This document shows positions 1 to 6,053 of a stretch of 7,766 bases of DNA, piece after piece (position 1 is the stretch's first letter; each line of letters begins with the position of its first letter). This DNA is from Aeriscardovia sp040773385. GTDB lineage: Bacteria; Actinomycetota; Actinomycetes; Actinomycetales; Bifidobacteriaceae. Where the stretch lies: NCBI GenBank assembly GCA_040773385.1, contig JAXGWH010000051.1:1-7766 (forward strand). Direction: 5' to 3'. Under the pieces are notes generated by a model. That model was given only the letters and a program-made list of their open reading frames with translations. It had not been told where the DNA came from and did no database searches. Position numbers and translations under genes: made by a program.

Positions 1-798
1 GGCGATTCCGCCCACAACCAGTCGTTCACCCTCTCTCAGCTGGAGAAGACCGAGAAACCGGCAGATTTCACGATGGCGGATCTCTCTGCGGCCGAGAAGT
101 CGGCGCAATCCGCACAAACCCAGTCCGCACGGTCTGACCGGGCATCCGGCGCACAGGCCTCCCAAGGTCGTCCCTCACAGTCCGCGGGTACCGCGCGTCT
201 GCGCGGGCGCGACGCCTCCGCAGGCAACGCCGGCAATGCCAGCGGCGCTTCCGCTGCCGGTTCCGCCTCTTCCGCCACCGAGGGGCTCTCGCAGTTCATC
301 CAGTCCCAGCCAGCACAATCGGCACAGCAGTCCACCCAGTCCACGCAGGGGCAGAGTCGGTCGGGCAGGTCTTCTTCCCGCACTTCCCGCACCCAGTCCG
401 CGCAGGGGCCGCACATCGGCCAGAGGCGCCGTGTTCCCCGCGCGCGCCGCATGAAGCTCTCTGTCACCAAGATCAGCCCGTGGTCCGTGGCCAAGGTGAC
501 GTTCATGCTCTCCATCGCCATGGGCATCATCCAGACCGTGTGCGTCGCCATCCTCTACGGCATCATCGACGCGGCGGGCGTGTTCGACAAGATCACCTCG
601 CTCGTCTCCCAGACAGGCCTGGCGGGCAACTTCAACATGTCGTCCATCCTCAGCCTGGGCCAGGTCCTCTCCGCCGTCATCATCTTCTCGGTGTTCGAGG
701 TGGTCATCATGGTCCTGCTGTCCGTGATCCTCACGTTCCTCTACAACGTGGCCTCCAGCCTCGTGGGCGGTGTCCACGTCACCCTCGGCGACGACTGA
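1..798 (+). CDS. DUF3566 family membrane protein, 3' part (start lies left of the window)
   Basis: The frame is open from base 1 to the TGA at 796-798, giving 265 visible residues. The first ATG is at 73, but no convincing ribosome site precedes it and the residues before it read as normal protein, so I take the gene as partial. About 150 residues are a disordered tail rich in Ser, Gln, Ala and Arg with recurring Ser-Ala-Gln units. A basic patch (RRARRMKLS, around base 439-465) leads into the conserved C-terminal domain: the TKISPWSVAK motif, a membrane segment (VTFMLSIAMGIIQTVCVAIL), a short external stretch, and a second long hydrophobic segment ending near VGGVHVTLG. This two-helix layout is that of DUF3566 proteins, which in Actinobacteria commonly follow gyrA; gyrA just outside the left edge is therefore expected but not seen. 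The biochemical function is unknown. Confidence 0.88.
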   Translation, partial: GDSAHNQSFTLSQLEKTEKPADFTMADLSAAEKSAQSAQTQSARSDRASGAQASQGRPSQSAGTARLRGRDASAGNAGNASGASAAGSASSATEGLSQFIQSQPAQSAQQSTQSTQGQSRSGRSSSRTSRTQSAQGPHIGQRRRVPRARRMKLSVTKISPWSVAKVTFMLSIAMGIIQTVCVAILYGIIDAAGVFDKITSLVSQTGLAGNFNMSSILSLGQVLSAVIIFSVFEVVIMVLLSVILTFLYNVASSLVGGVHVTLGDD

Positions 799-907
799 TC
801 GGGCCCAATCTGGCGGCTCTCTCGGGAGACGGAGGCCATCGAGTACCTTGGGGCTATCCGGGAGAGGACCGGGGGACAGGGCTGATCAGTACCCGGAACA
901 AAGCTGA
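799..907. other. Convergent intergenic gap between DUF3566 gene and aldo/keto reductase gene
   Basis: The two genes point toward each other across about 110 nt. I see no clean GC stem followed by a T run for either. A weak stem could form between TCTC near 820 and GAGA near 832. The right-hand end holds one copy of the duplicated reductase 3' end, listed separately. Confidence 0.5.
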
Positions 908-918
908 TTAATACCCGG
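881..918. repeat. 16-nt direct repeat spanning the end of the aldo/keto reductase gene
   Basis: GCTGATCAGTACCCGG at 881-896 recurs as GCTGATTAATACCCGG at 903-918 with two mismatches and a 22-nt period. The right copy holds the last codons (Pro-Gly-Tyr) and stop of the minus-strand reductase. Read on the minus strand, the left copy also encodes Gly-Tyr-stop (GGG TAC TGA). This looks like a small duplication of the gene's 3' end. Confidence 0.7.
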
Positions 919-1837
919 GATAGAGGCTGCGCCCCGTATCAAGTCCGTTGATCCGCTCGATTTCCCCGTCTGTGAGCGAGAAATCGAAGATAGCCGCATT
1001 CTCGCGCATGCGGGCGGTATGAGAGGATTTGGCCAGCGGGACAAGGCCGCGCTGCACATCCCAGCGCAGCACCACCTGTGCTACTGACTTTCCATGGGCG
1101 GCGGCGATCCGCGCGAGGACCGGATTGGTGAAGATGCCGTTGCGCCCCTCGGCCAACGCCGACCATGCCTCCGGCACGATGCCCAGTCTCCTGCACTCGT
1201 CGACGAGCGCATTCTGGTTGAACCACGGGTGGCTCTCGATCTGGTCGACGGCGGGCCGCACGCGGGCGGTCCCCAGCAGCCGGTGCAGCTGGTCCGCGTC
1301 ATAATTGCTCACGCCGATCGAGCGCACCCGGCCCTCCGAGCGCAGGTCCTCGAGCGCGCGCCACTGGGCGGCCGTGTCCCCATACGGCTCGTGCAGCAGG
1401 ACCAGGTCGATTCTCTCCACGCCCAGCCGGCGCAGGCTGGCCAGCACATGCGCCCGCGCCCCGTCGTAGCCCATCGTGGGGGAGGGCCAGACCTTCGTGG
1501 TGAGCGTGATTTCCTCGCGCGGGACGGTGGAACCGGTGACGGCACGTCCCACCGCCTCCTCGTTGTGGTAGGCCTCCGCCGTGTCGATAAGGCGGTAGCC
1601 GGCGTCGAGGGCGTCGGAGACGGCCTTCTGCGCGGCTGTGGCGTCGTAGATCATCGCGCCGAAGCCGATGGCCGGCAGATGTGAGCCGTCATTGAGGATG
1701 AGAGCGGGGACAGAACCTGATTTGGGTGAATTGCCAGAAGTCTGATTTTCGGAAGCCAGGTTTGTGGGAGTCGAGGATGGGTGCCCGTCTGCAGAAGGAA
1801 TCATGAGGCTGATTCTACCGACTGCTTCCTGTGCCAT
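908..1837 (-). CDS. Aldo/keto reductase (NADPH-dependent oxidoreductase)
   Basis: A 309-residue cytosolic oxidoreductase of the aldo/keto reductase superfamily, which reduces aldehydes and ketones with NADPH on a TIM barrel. The catalytic tetrad is complete: Asp85 and Tyr90 in DTAEAYHNE, Lys115 in TTKVW and His149 in LLHEPYGD. The family signatures GFGAMIYD (near 58), DAGYRLIDTAEAY (78-90), IGVSNYD (174-180) and the cofactor-binding LAKSSHTARMREN (268-280, matching the IPKSxxxxRixEN pattern) are present. The first ~42 residues are polar and lie before the barrel. I keep the start at 1837 because GGGAGG (1843-1848, minus strand) sits 5 nt upstream; an in-frame ATG at 1804 has no such site. The physiological substrate cannot be told from sequence. 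It is divergent from the pilin genes and probably unrelated to them. Confidence 0.95.
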   Translation of the reverse strand: MAQEAVGRISLMIPSADGHPSSTPTNLASENQTSGNSPKSGSVPALILNDGSHLPAIGFGAMIYDATAAQKAVSDALDAGYRLIDTAEAYHNEEAVGRAVTGSTVPREEITLTTKVWPSPTMGYDGARAHVLASLRRLGVERIDLVLLHEPYGDTAAQWRALEDLRSEGRVRSIGVSNYDADQLHRLLGTARVRPAVDQIESHPWFNQNALVDECRRLGIVPEAWSALAEGRNGIFTNPVLARIAAAHGKSVAQVVLRWDVQRGLVPLAKSSHTARMRENAAIFDFSLTDGEIERINGLDTGRSLYPGY

Positions 1838-1908
1838 CCGATCCTCCCGCCTCTGGTGTAATATACTTCGATTTCTGATTTGTCACCAGCTGTCAGAATA
1901 TGTCTTAA

Positions 1909-1928
1909 ATCGTTTATATATCAACGAT
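1909..1928. promoter_or_regulatory. Inverted repeat ATCGTT-N8-AACGAT, candidate protein-binding site
   Basis: Perfect 6-bp arms (1909-1914 and 1923-1928) flank the AT-only-plus-C spacer TATATATC. The site lies directly beside the next palindrome in the AT-rich region upstream of the first pilin. It has no T run or strong GC stem, so a DNA operator is more likely than a terminator. No specific regulator can be named. Confidence 0.4.
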
Positions 1929-1945
1929 ACTGTGATTTTCACAGT
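1929..1945. promoter_or_regulatory. Palindrome ACTGTGA-TTT-TCACAGT upstream of first pilin gene
   Basis: Perfect 7-bp arms around a 3-nt centre. Its core GTGATTTTCAC (1932-1942) is echoed by GTGTTTTACAC at 1959-1969 (common pattern GTGWTTTWCAC), 27 bp away centre to centre. A close relative, GTGATTTTTCTCACAGTT, lies upstream of the second pilus unit at 4043-4060. The recurrence suggests an operator for a pilus regulator, but this is inference. Confidence 0.5.
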
Positions 1946-1958
1946 TCTCCGGACTGTG

Positions 1959-1969
1959 GTGTTTTACAC
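1959..1969. promoter_or_regulatory. Second palindrome GTGT-TTT-ACAC, candidate paired operator
   Basis: Perfect 4-bp arms around TTT, matching GTGWTTTWCAC shared with 1932-1942. It overlaps the candidate -35 hexamer TTTACA (1963-1968), so a protein bound here could block or assist RNA polymerase. Short arms make chance occurrence possible in AT-rich DNA. Confidence 0.35.
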
Positions 1970-2060
1970 AAAATATTGATTACTACGCTGTGGGAATGCC
2001 GATGGTGCGGACGCCGACGATGCACATGCCGGCAGGGCGCAGAGGCACGGCGCAGACATC

Positions 2061-2086
2061 AGACGACACAAGACGACACCAGACGA
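2061..2086 (+). repeat. Tandem 10-nt repeat in the first pilin leader
   Basis: AGACGACACA (2061-2070), AGACGACACC (2071-2080) and the partial AGACGA (2081-2086) follow each other with a 10-nt period and run straight into the ribosome site AAGGGG of the pilin gene. The unit is unpaired and A/C-rich, so it would keep the leader unstructured near the start codon. Copy-number change could alter leader length without touching the protein. Confidence 0.7.
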
Positions 2087-2096
2087 AGGGGTCACC

Positions 2097-3752
2097 ATGA
2101 AAACGACGCCGAAAACACTCCTCGCCGCCGTGGCGGGCACCGTCCTGGCCCTCACCGGGTCGGGCCTCCTCGCCGCAGGGGCGGTCGCCGACACGGGCAC
2201 CGCGGTGGACACCGCCGCCACCATCACGCTCAACGCGGCCAGCACCGCCCAGCTCGACGGCCTCAAACTCAAGTACTACAAGATTGCAAGCTACATGCAG
2301 TACGGATCCGGGGCCACCGCGAAATACAGCCTCAAGACCGCGGGCTTCACCGGCAACAGCCTCACCGAGACCGACCCGGCCAGAAAAATCCGCGCCACCA
2401 TCCTCACCCTCGGCACGGCGGGCGCGGGCCTGCCCCTCACCGCCGACCCGCTCGACTGGGCGCAGACGCAGAGCCCGCCGCTCTTCACCGCCGCCGCGGG
2501 CGACACGGGCACCGCCACCGATAACTCGCGCACGCTCGCGACGGCGCTCGCCTCCCTGGCGGCGTCGGACGGCACGGCGGTCACGCCCACGGTCTCCGCG
2601 GACACCCCCACGCAGGCGTCCATCACCGTTCCCGCGGGGCTGTACGTGCTCGTGGACGACGGCTCGCCCAACCCGACTGTGCCGATCATCGTGGGAACCG
2701 CGCCGTTCACCGGGGCCACCGGGACGGTCAACCTCAAGAACACAGCGATCCCTGTTCTCACGAAGACCTCCGACTGCGCGGGCAGCGCCCACGTCGGCCA
2801 GACATGCACCTTCCGCCTCACCACGAAGATGCCGGATCTGACCAACCGCGACACCTACACGCTCACCTTCACCGACAAGCCGGGCAAGGGCCTGACCGTG
2901 GACCCGACCGGCATCAAGATCGGCGGCGCGACGGGCGCCCTCACCGCCGTGACGGCCCTCGTGGCGAGCGTCAGCCCGCTCACCGCCTTGGTGGGCGACG
3001 GCACGTCGGCCCTGACGATCAGCCTGACGAAACTGCAGCTGGTCGCCCTGGGGCTCACGGCGGGGGCGGACCTCGTGGTCACCTACCCGGCGACGGTGAA
3101 CAAAGCGGTGCTGGATTCCGCCGACACGGGCGGTCTGACGCACACGGTCGGCAACTCGGCCACCGTCAGCGCGAACGGCGCCGTCTCCGCGGCCGCCTCG
3201 GCGGCGATCACCGTGAGCGACTTCGGTTTCACGAAAGTGTGGGGTGACGGCAGCGCGGCGGGTGGGGCCACCTTCACCGTGATGAAGGACGGCAAGTACC
3301 TGCAGGCGCAGGACGCCACGACGAAGACGTGGGGCTGGGGCACGACGGCGCACGACTTCACCGCCGACGCGGACGGGGTCTACACGTTCCAGGGTCTGGC
3401 CGACGGCACGTACACCATCACCGAGTCGCGGCAGGCGGACGGCGCGATGTACATCCTGCCGCAGTTCACCGTCGTCATCAGCCACGGCAACGCCGTGCCG
3501 GCAGCGGCCTCCGCCTCCGTGACGGCGGGCGACCCGTACGGGCTTGTCACCGTGAAGGCGCAGACCCCGAAGACGGATTCCGCGGCGGCGAGCAGCATGA
3601 TCGCCCAGATTACCAACGTACGCTCCGTCACCCAGCTGCCGATGACCGGCGGGTCGGGCATCGCCGTCGCCGTCCTCGTGATGGTCGCGCTGTTCGCCGG
3701 CGCGATCGTGCTGGTGATGGTCTACCGTCGCAAGGCCGGCGTAGGCCGGTGA
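2097..3752 (+). CDS. fimA: LPXTG-anchored major pilin, isopeptide-forming (FimA-like), copy 1
   Basis: A 551-residue shaft pilin of the SpaH/EbpB-FimA type, secreted and joined head to tail on the cell surface by a class C sortase. A signal peptide covers about residues 1-32 (MKTT start, hydrophobic run, AGAVA cut region). The N-terminal domain (to ~210) ends in YVLVDDG and VNLKN; Lys214 there sits where the pilin-motif lysine is expected, although the usual YPK form is absent (inference). Domain 2 shows Lys223, Asp260 (TFTD) and Asn353 (GNSATV) as a likely isopeptide triad, plus Cys227 and Cys237, probably a disulfide. Domain 3 shows Lys380 (FTKVWGDG), Glu443 (TITESRQADGA, the E-box) and Asn507 (QITNVR). 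LPMTG at 514-518, a membrane helix and YRRK complete the anchor. AAGGGG lies 5 nt before the ATG. It appears to be its own transcript. It is very GC-rich, more so than copy 2. Confidence 0.93.
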   Translation: MKTTPKTLLAAVAGTVLALTGSGLLAAGAVADTGTAVDTAATITLNAASTAQLDGLKLKYYKIASYMQYGSGATAKYSLKTAGFTGNSLTETDPARKIRATILTLGTAGAGLPLTADPLDWAQTQSPPLFTAAAGDTGTATDNSRTLATALASLAASDGTAVTPTVSADTPTQASITVPAGLYVLVDDGSPNPTVPIIVGTAPFTGATGTVNLKNTAIPVLTKTSDCAGSAHVGQTCTFRLTTKMPDLTNRDTYTLTFTDKPGKGLTVDPTGIKIGGATGALTAVTALVASVSPLTALVGDGTSALTISLTKLQLVALGLTAGADLVVTYPATVNKAVLDSADTGGLTHTVGNSATVSANGAVSAAASAAITVSDFGFTKVWGDGSAAGGATFTVMKDGKYLQAQDATTKTWGWGTTAHDFTADADGVYTFQGLADGTYTITESRQADGAMYILPQFTVVISHGNAVPAAASASVTAGDPYGLVTVKAQTPKTDSAAASSMIAQITNVRSVTQLPMTGGSGIAVAVLVMVALFAGAIVLVMVYRRKAGVGR

Positions 3753-3813
3753 GAGGCGAATCGGTGGGATCGCTCTGTTTCGAGGCGCACCGGCAGATCG
3801 GTGACGCACATGA

Positions 3814-3859
3814 CGGAAACGGGGAACATCGCAGTCCCCGTGCTCCGACGGTCCCCGTC
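3814..3859 (+). other. Alternative hairpins downstream of first pilin gene
   Basis: ACGGGGA (3819-3825) pairs perfectly with TCCCCGT at 3835-3841 (9-nt loop), with CGGA/TCCG outer arms at 3814-3817 and 3844-3847. A second TCCCCGT at 3852-3858 could compete for the same strand, and GACGG (3847-3851) can pair with CCGTC (3855-3859). The folds are mutually exclusive. No T run follows, so the role may be RNA 3'-end protection rather than termination. Confidence 0.4.
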
Positions 3860-3881
3860 CTCACAATCACGGGCGAATCCT

Positions 3882-3926
3882 GTGCCGCCTGTCCTTGGTG
3901 CCGTGTGGTGCCGGGACAGGCGGCGC
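3882..3926 (+). terminator. Strong stem-loop, probable transcription terminator of first pilin gene
   Basis: GCCGCCTGTCC (3884-3894) and GGACAGGCGGC (3914-3924) form an 11-bp perfect stem, extended by a U-G and a G-C pair to 3882 and 3926. The 19-nt loop carries GGTGCCG twice. Only a short TTTC follows, so it is not a textbook intrinsic terminator, but such weak T tracts are common in high-GC actinobacteria. It lies ~130 nt after the stop codon. Confidence 0.65.
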
Positions 3927-3947
3927 TTTCATGCAAATAATTCTGTG

Positions 3948-4019
3948 CTGTTTGCGGTTTGATGCCGTCAGACGAGGACGACCCGTAGTTATAAAACGCG
4001 TAACCTGTTGCGGTTAGTG
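3948..4019. repeat. Imperfect direct repeat before the adhesin gene
   Basis: CTGTTTGCGGTTTGATG at 3948-3964 recurs as CTGTTGCGGTTAGTG at 4005-4019, 57 bp apart start to start. The second copy contains the TTGCGG proposed as the -35 box. The repeats could be binding sites for an activator; the evidence is only the similarity and the position. Confidence 0.4.
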
Positions 4020-4037
4020 TGTGTCCGGTGATATAAG
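4008..4037 (+). promoter_or_regulatory. Candidate promoter for the adhesin-pilin operon
   Basis: TTGCGG (4008-4013) and TATAAG (4032-4037) are separated by 18 nt and would start RNA around 4044, about 100 nt before the proposed start codon. The -10 is good and the -35 poor. An alternative -10, TATAAA at 3990-3995, has no matching -35. Confidence 0.35.
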
Positions 4038-4042
4038 CCGTC

Positions 4043-4060
4043 GTGATTTTTCTCACAGTT
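4043..4060. promoter_or_regulatory. GTGATTTTTCTCACAGTT motif, candidate operator shared with first pilin
   Basis: GTGA (4043-4046) and TCAC (4053-4056) form an inverted repeat. The full 18 nt match GTGATTTTCACAGTT at 1932-1946 apart from three extra bases in the centre, and a CT-rich stretch follows both. It sits at the predicted start of the adhesin transcript, where a bound protein would repress. Confidence 0.4.
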
Positions 4061-4145
4061 TTCTGCGGGTCTGCGGGTCAGGCTGTGGGGGAGTGCGCCG
4101 CGGCGGCACGCACCGAACAGAAAGATGACGGGAGATGACGGCGGG

Positions 4146-5933
4146 ATGCGGCGCATGGTACGGAAGCCCCTCTGGACGAGGGTCTCTCTCCGTCTGTGCA
4201 TCATGCTGCTCCTGTCAGCCCTCTGCCTGCTGACAGGCGTCCCCCGTCCCCGCCTCCGCCGATGAGGGCACGGGTTCCGGATCCTCACATGGTGGCACAC
4301 CTCCCACACCCTCTGACATCACAAAGGCGACGGGCATCCACCCAGATTTTTCCATGTCACCGGAGGAGTGCGGCGCACGGCTCGTCGCCGAGGACGGCAC
4401 ATCGACGACCGATACCGTGCCCGACGGGTGCTATGGAGGCGCGGTAGATTTCGGGGACCAGGCTTATCCGACTTCCACAGGGGATAAATACGACACGCAG
4501 TATTTCCATTTTTTCTCGGCGGAGGAACTATATTTCTGCACAACAACCACCGACTCAAAAGGCGATACTGTCACCACGGCCCTGACGGAGCGCCCCAAGG
4601 ACGCCGGCTCTTATTCGTTGTGTATCAACGAGTATGGCAGCCAGAACTTCCGAAACGGCGTCAACATGTACCGCAAGCTCACCGGCTACCCGGACGCGGC
4701 GCTCGACAAATGGGTCAAGGTCCCGGACAACGACCAGACCAACTTCTACAGCGGTGAGCCGGGGTACATCCATTACAACAATGATCCCGGCGATATCTCG
4801 GGAATAAGATTCTCCAAGCCATGGATCATGTTCCAGAACCCTGTCACGGCAACACTCACCGGCACATCGGCCGTCACCTTCGCCAAAGATGGCGTCGCGT
4901 CGATTGATGTGGGCAAGTACACGCTCTCGCTTGCTGTGGGAAGCTACAACCAGATATTCGCAAAGATGATGCCCGAGCCGACCGGCACGCTCGCCTCCTC
5001 TCTCACGCTCGTGGACGGGGATCTGGAGCTGACCGGAACAGGCACGGACATTACCTCCGCGGGCGACCCCGGCAGCATCGGGACGATGACCGTGGGAACG
5101 GCCACCGACGCCACGGCCAACAAGCGCTACACCGTGCAGCTTTCCGCGCAGGGCCAGAAGCACCTCACCGACTATCTGCAGAAGGTCTACGCACGACATG
5201 ACGGGCAGACGCCCGGCTCGAGCGTGCCCGCCAACTATCGGATTTCCTCGTCCATCACCACGGCGACGCTCGACGTGCTCGCCGCCGCCTCGCTCGTCTA
5301 CGACCAAAACGTCCCAGCCGGCCATACGGCTGCGGAGGTGACCGGCTCGATCTCCCCTGTATCCGTGCTCGCCGGAGGCACGACCACTGTGACCGGCAAG
5401 ACTTACACGCTCAGGGTTATACGTTCACCGGCTGGAACAGCAAGGCTGACGGGTCAGGAACGCCATATCGGGCGGGATCCCCCATCACCGTCGTCTCACC
5501 GGAGACAACCCTCTATGCGCAGTGGAAGGCGAACTCCTACACGCTCGTCTATCACTCCAACGATCCTGACGACGAGACACAGTCGACCGACGCGCTGACC
5601 TATGACCAACAGGCCACGCTCAAGGGCGACGACACGTTCACCCGCTCAGGCTGGCTTTTCACCGGCTGGAACACAAAGGCGGACGGCACCGGCACCTCCT
5701 ACCCCGCAGGACGACAGATCAGCGGGCAGGAGGTCGACAACCTTGTCGGCGGCCTCGCCGCAGGCGGGCAGGCCGACCTCTACGCCCAATGGGTGAAACT
5801 CAACCCCACGCTGCCACAAACAGGCACGGACCACGTCTGGATGCTTCCCGCGGCGGCCGGCGCGCTGCTGCTCCTCGCCTGCGGTGCCGTCGCCCTGTGG
5901 CGCCGGCTCTCAGATACCGGAAGCCGGGGGTGA
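4146..5933 (+). pseudogene. LPXTG surface adhesin / presumed tip pilin, broken by two frameshifts
   Basis: Read across two frame changes, this gene would give a surface protein of about 595 residues. The signal peptide starts at ATG 4146 (MRRMVRKPLW, then a hydrophobic LCIMLLLSALCLLTG core); in-frame ATGs at 4125 and 4155 are alternatives, and GGAG at 4131-4134 favours 4146 or 4155. That frame stops at 4263-4265. The next frame, open from 4234, continues with a perfect cut site ASA-DEGTG and about 380 residues of ectodomain with Cys pairs (EECG/DGCYGG; YFCTT/SLCIN), to about 5412, where it drifts into out-of-frame residues and ends at 5598. The original frame resumes near 5415 with GYTFTGWNSKADG and LYAQW, a second repeat unit (5535-5792) and LPQTG (5811-5825), a membrane helix and an Arg-rich tail, stop 5931-5933. 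The repeats resemble Listeria-Bacteroides (InlB B-type) repeats. In bifidobacterial pilus operons such a gene precedes fimA and is often called fimB. Without correction only a 39-residue peptide is made. Confidence 0.82.
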
Positions 5934-6053
5934 GCACCGATGAGATTCTTACGTCCCCGGGGCAAACCGCCCGGCATCCGTAGCAGGACAGATTCCTTGC
6001 CATGCAATCTTTTCCAAACAACCAACAGACATGAAACCAGAGAAGGAAACACA
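5934..6053 (+). other. Short spacer between adhesin gene and second pilin
   Basis: 120 nt with no terminator and no convincing promoter, so the second pilin is probably cotranscribed with the gene before it. An in-frame ATG at 5940 would extend the pilin by 38 residues, but this would bury the signal peptide, and AAGGA just before 6054 marks the true start. Confidence 0.55.

Larger units (their letters stand above)
1838..2096. other. AT-rich divergent control region between aldo/keto reductase and first pilin gene
   Basis: Roughly 1858-1985 is much richer in A and T than the GC-rich genes on both sides and holds no credible gene. On the minus strand TATATT (1865-1860), with GTGACA (1886-1881) 15 nt upstream, is a weak promoter candidate for the reductase. 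For the pilin, TTTACA at 1963-1968 resembles a -35 box but has no good -10 partner, so the pilin start site is not resolved. Three inverted repeats (1909-1928, 1929-1945, 1959-1969) cluster here and are listed separately. From about 1986 to 2096 the sequence returns to high GC and would form a leader of up to ~100 nt ending in a ribosome site AAGGGG (2086-2091). Confidence 0.6.
3753..4145. other. Intergenic region between first pilin and the adhesin gene
   Basis: About 390 nt with no credible gene. The left half holds two hairpin elements (3814-3859 and 3882-3926). The right half, from ~3927 to ~4065, turns AT-rich and holds a candidate promoter, a direct repeat and the GTGATTTT...CACAGTT motif. 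TCTGCGGG is tandemly duplicated at 4062-4077. The layout suggests the end of one transcript and the start of another. Confidence 0.6.

Noticed and set aside
1764..1979. 71-residue plus-strand frame across the reductase 5' end and the AT-rich region
   Set aside because: No ribosome site, half of it antisense to the reductase, and the remainder is promoter-like AT-rich DNA.
1983..3809. 608-residue open frame on the minus strand opposite the first pilin
   Set aside because: It is Arg/Gly/His-rich without recognisable motifs and mirrors a pilin with clear signal peptide, isopeptide residues and LPMTG. Long antisense frames are expected opposite genes with extreme G/C third positions.
4135..4233. 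Cys-rich short frame starting at ATG 4135 in the adhesin's second frame
   Set aside because: It ends at TGA 4231-4233, has no hydrophobic core, and cannot serve as the start of the mature adhesin.
4555..5325. 256-residue minus-strand frame opposite the adhesin ectodomain
   Set aside because: No domain-like motifs, composition typical of a shadow, and the plus strand has cysteine pairs and a coherent surface-protein sequence.
5413..5418. Programmed -1 ribosomal frameshift at the adhesin's second lesion
   Set aside because: The sequence around AGGGTT does not fit an X XXY YYZ slippery heptamer, and a 100-nt deficit against the sister repeat explains the frame change better.
5602..5796. Short plus-strand frame over the repeat and anchor region
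   Set aside because: It is out of frame with GYTFTGW, LYAQW and LPQTG, which lie in the frame resuming near 5415.
5940..6053. Upstream ATG at 5940 as start of the second pilin
   Set aside because: It would place 38 polar residues before an otherwise standard signal peptide; AAGGA lies 8 nt before ATG 6054 and the resulting protein length matches the paralogue.
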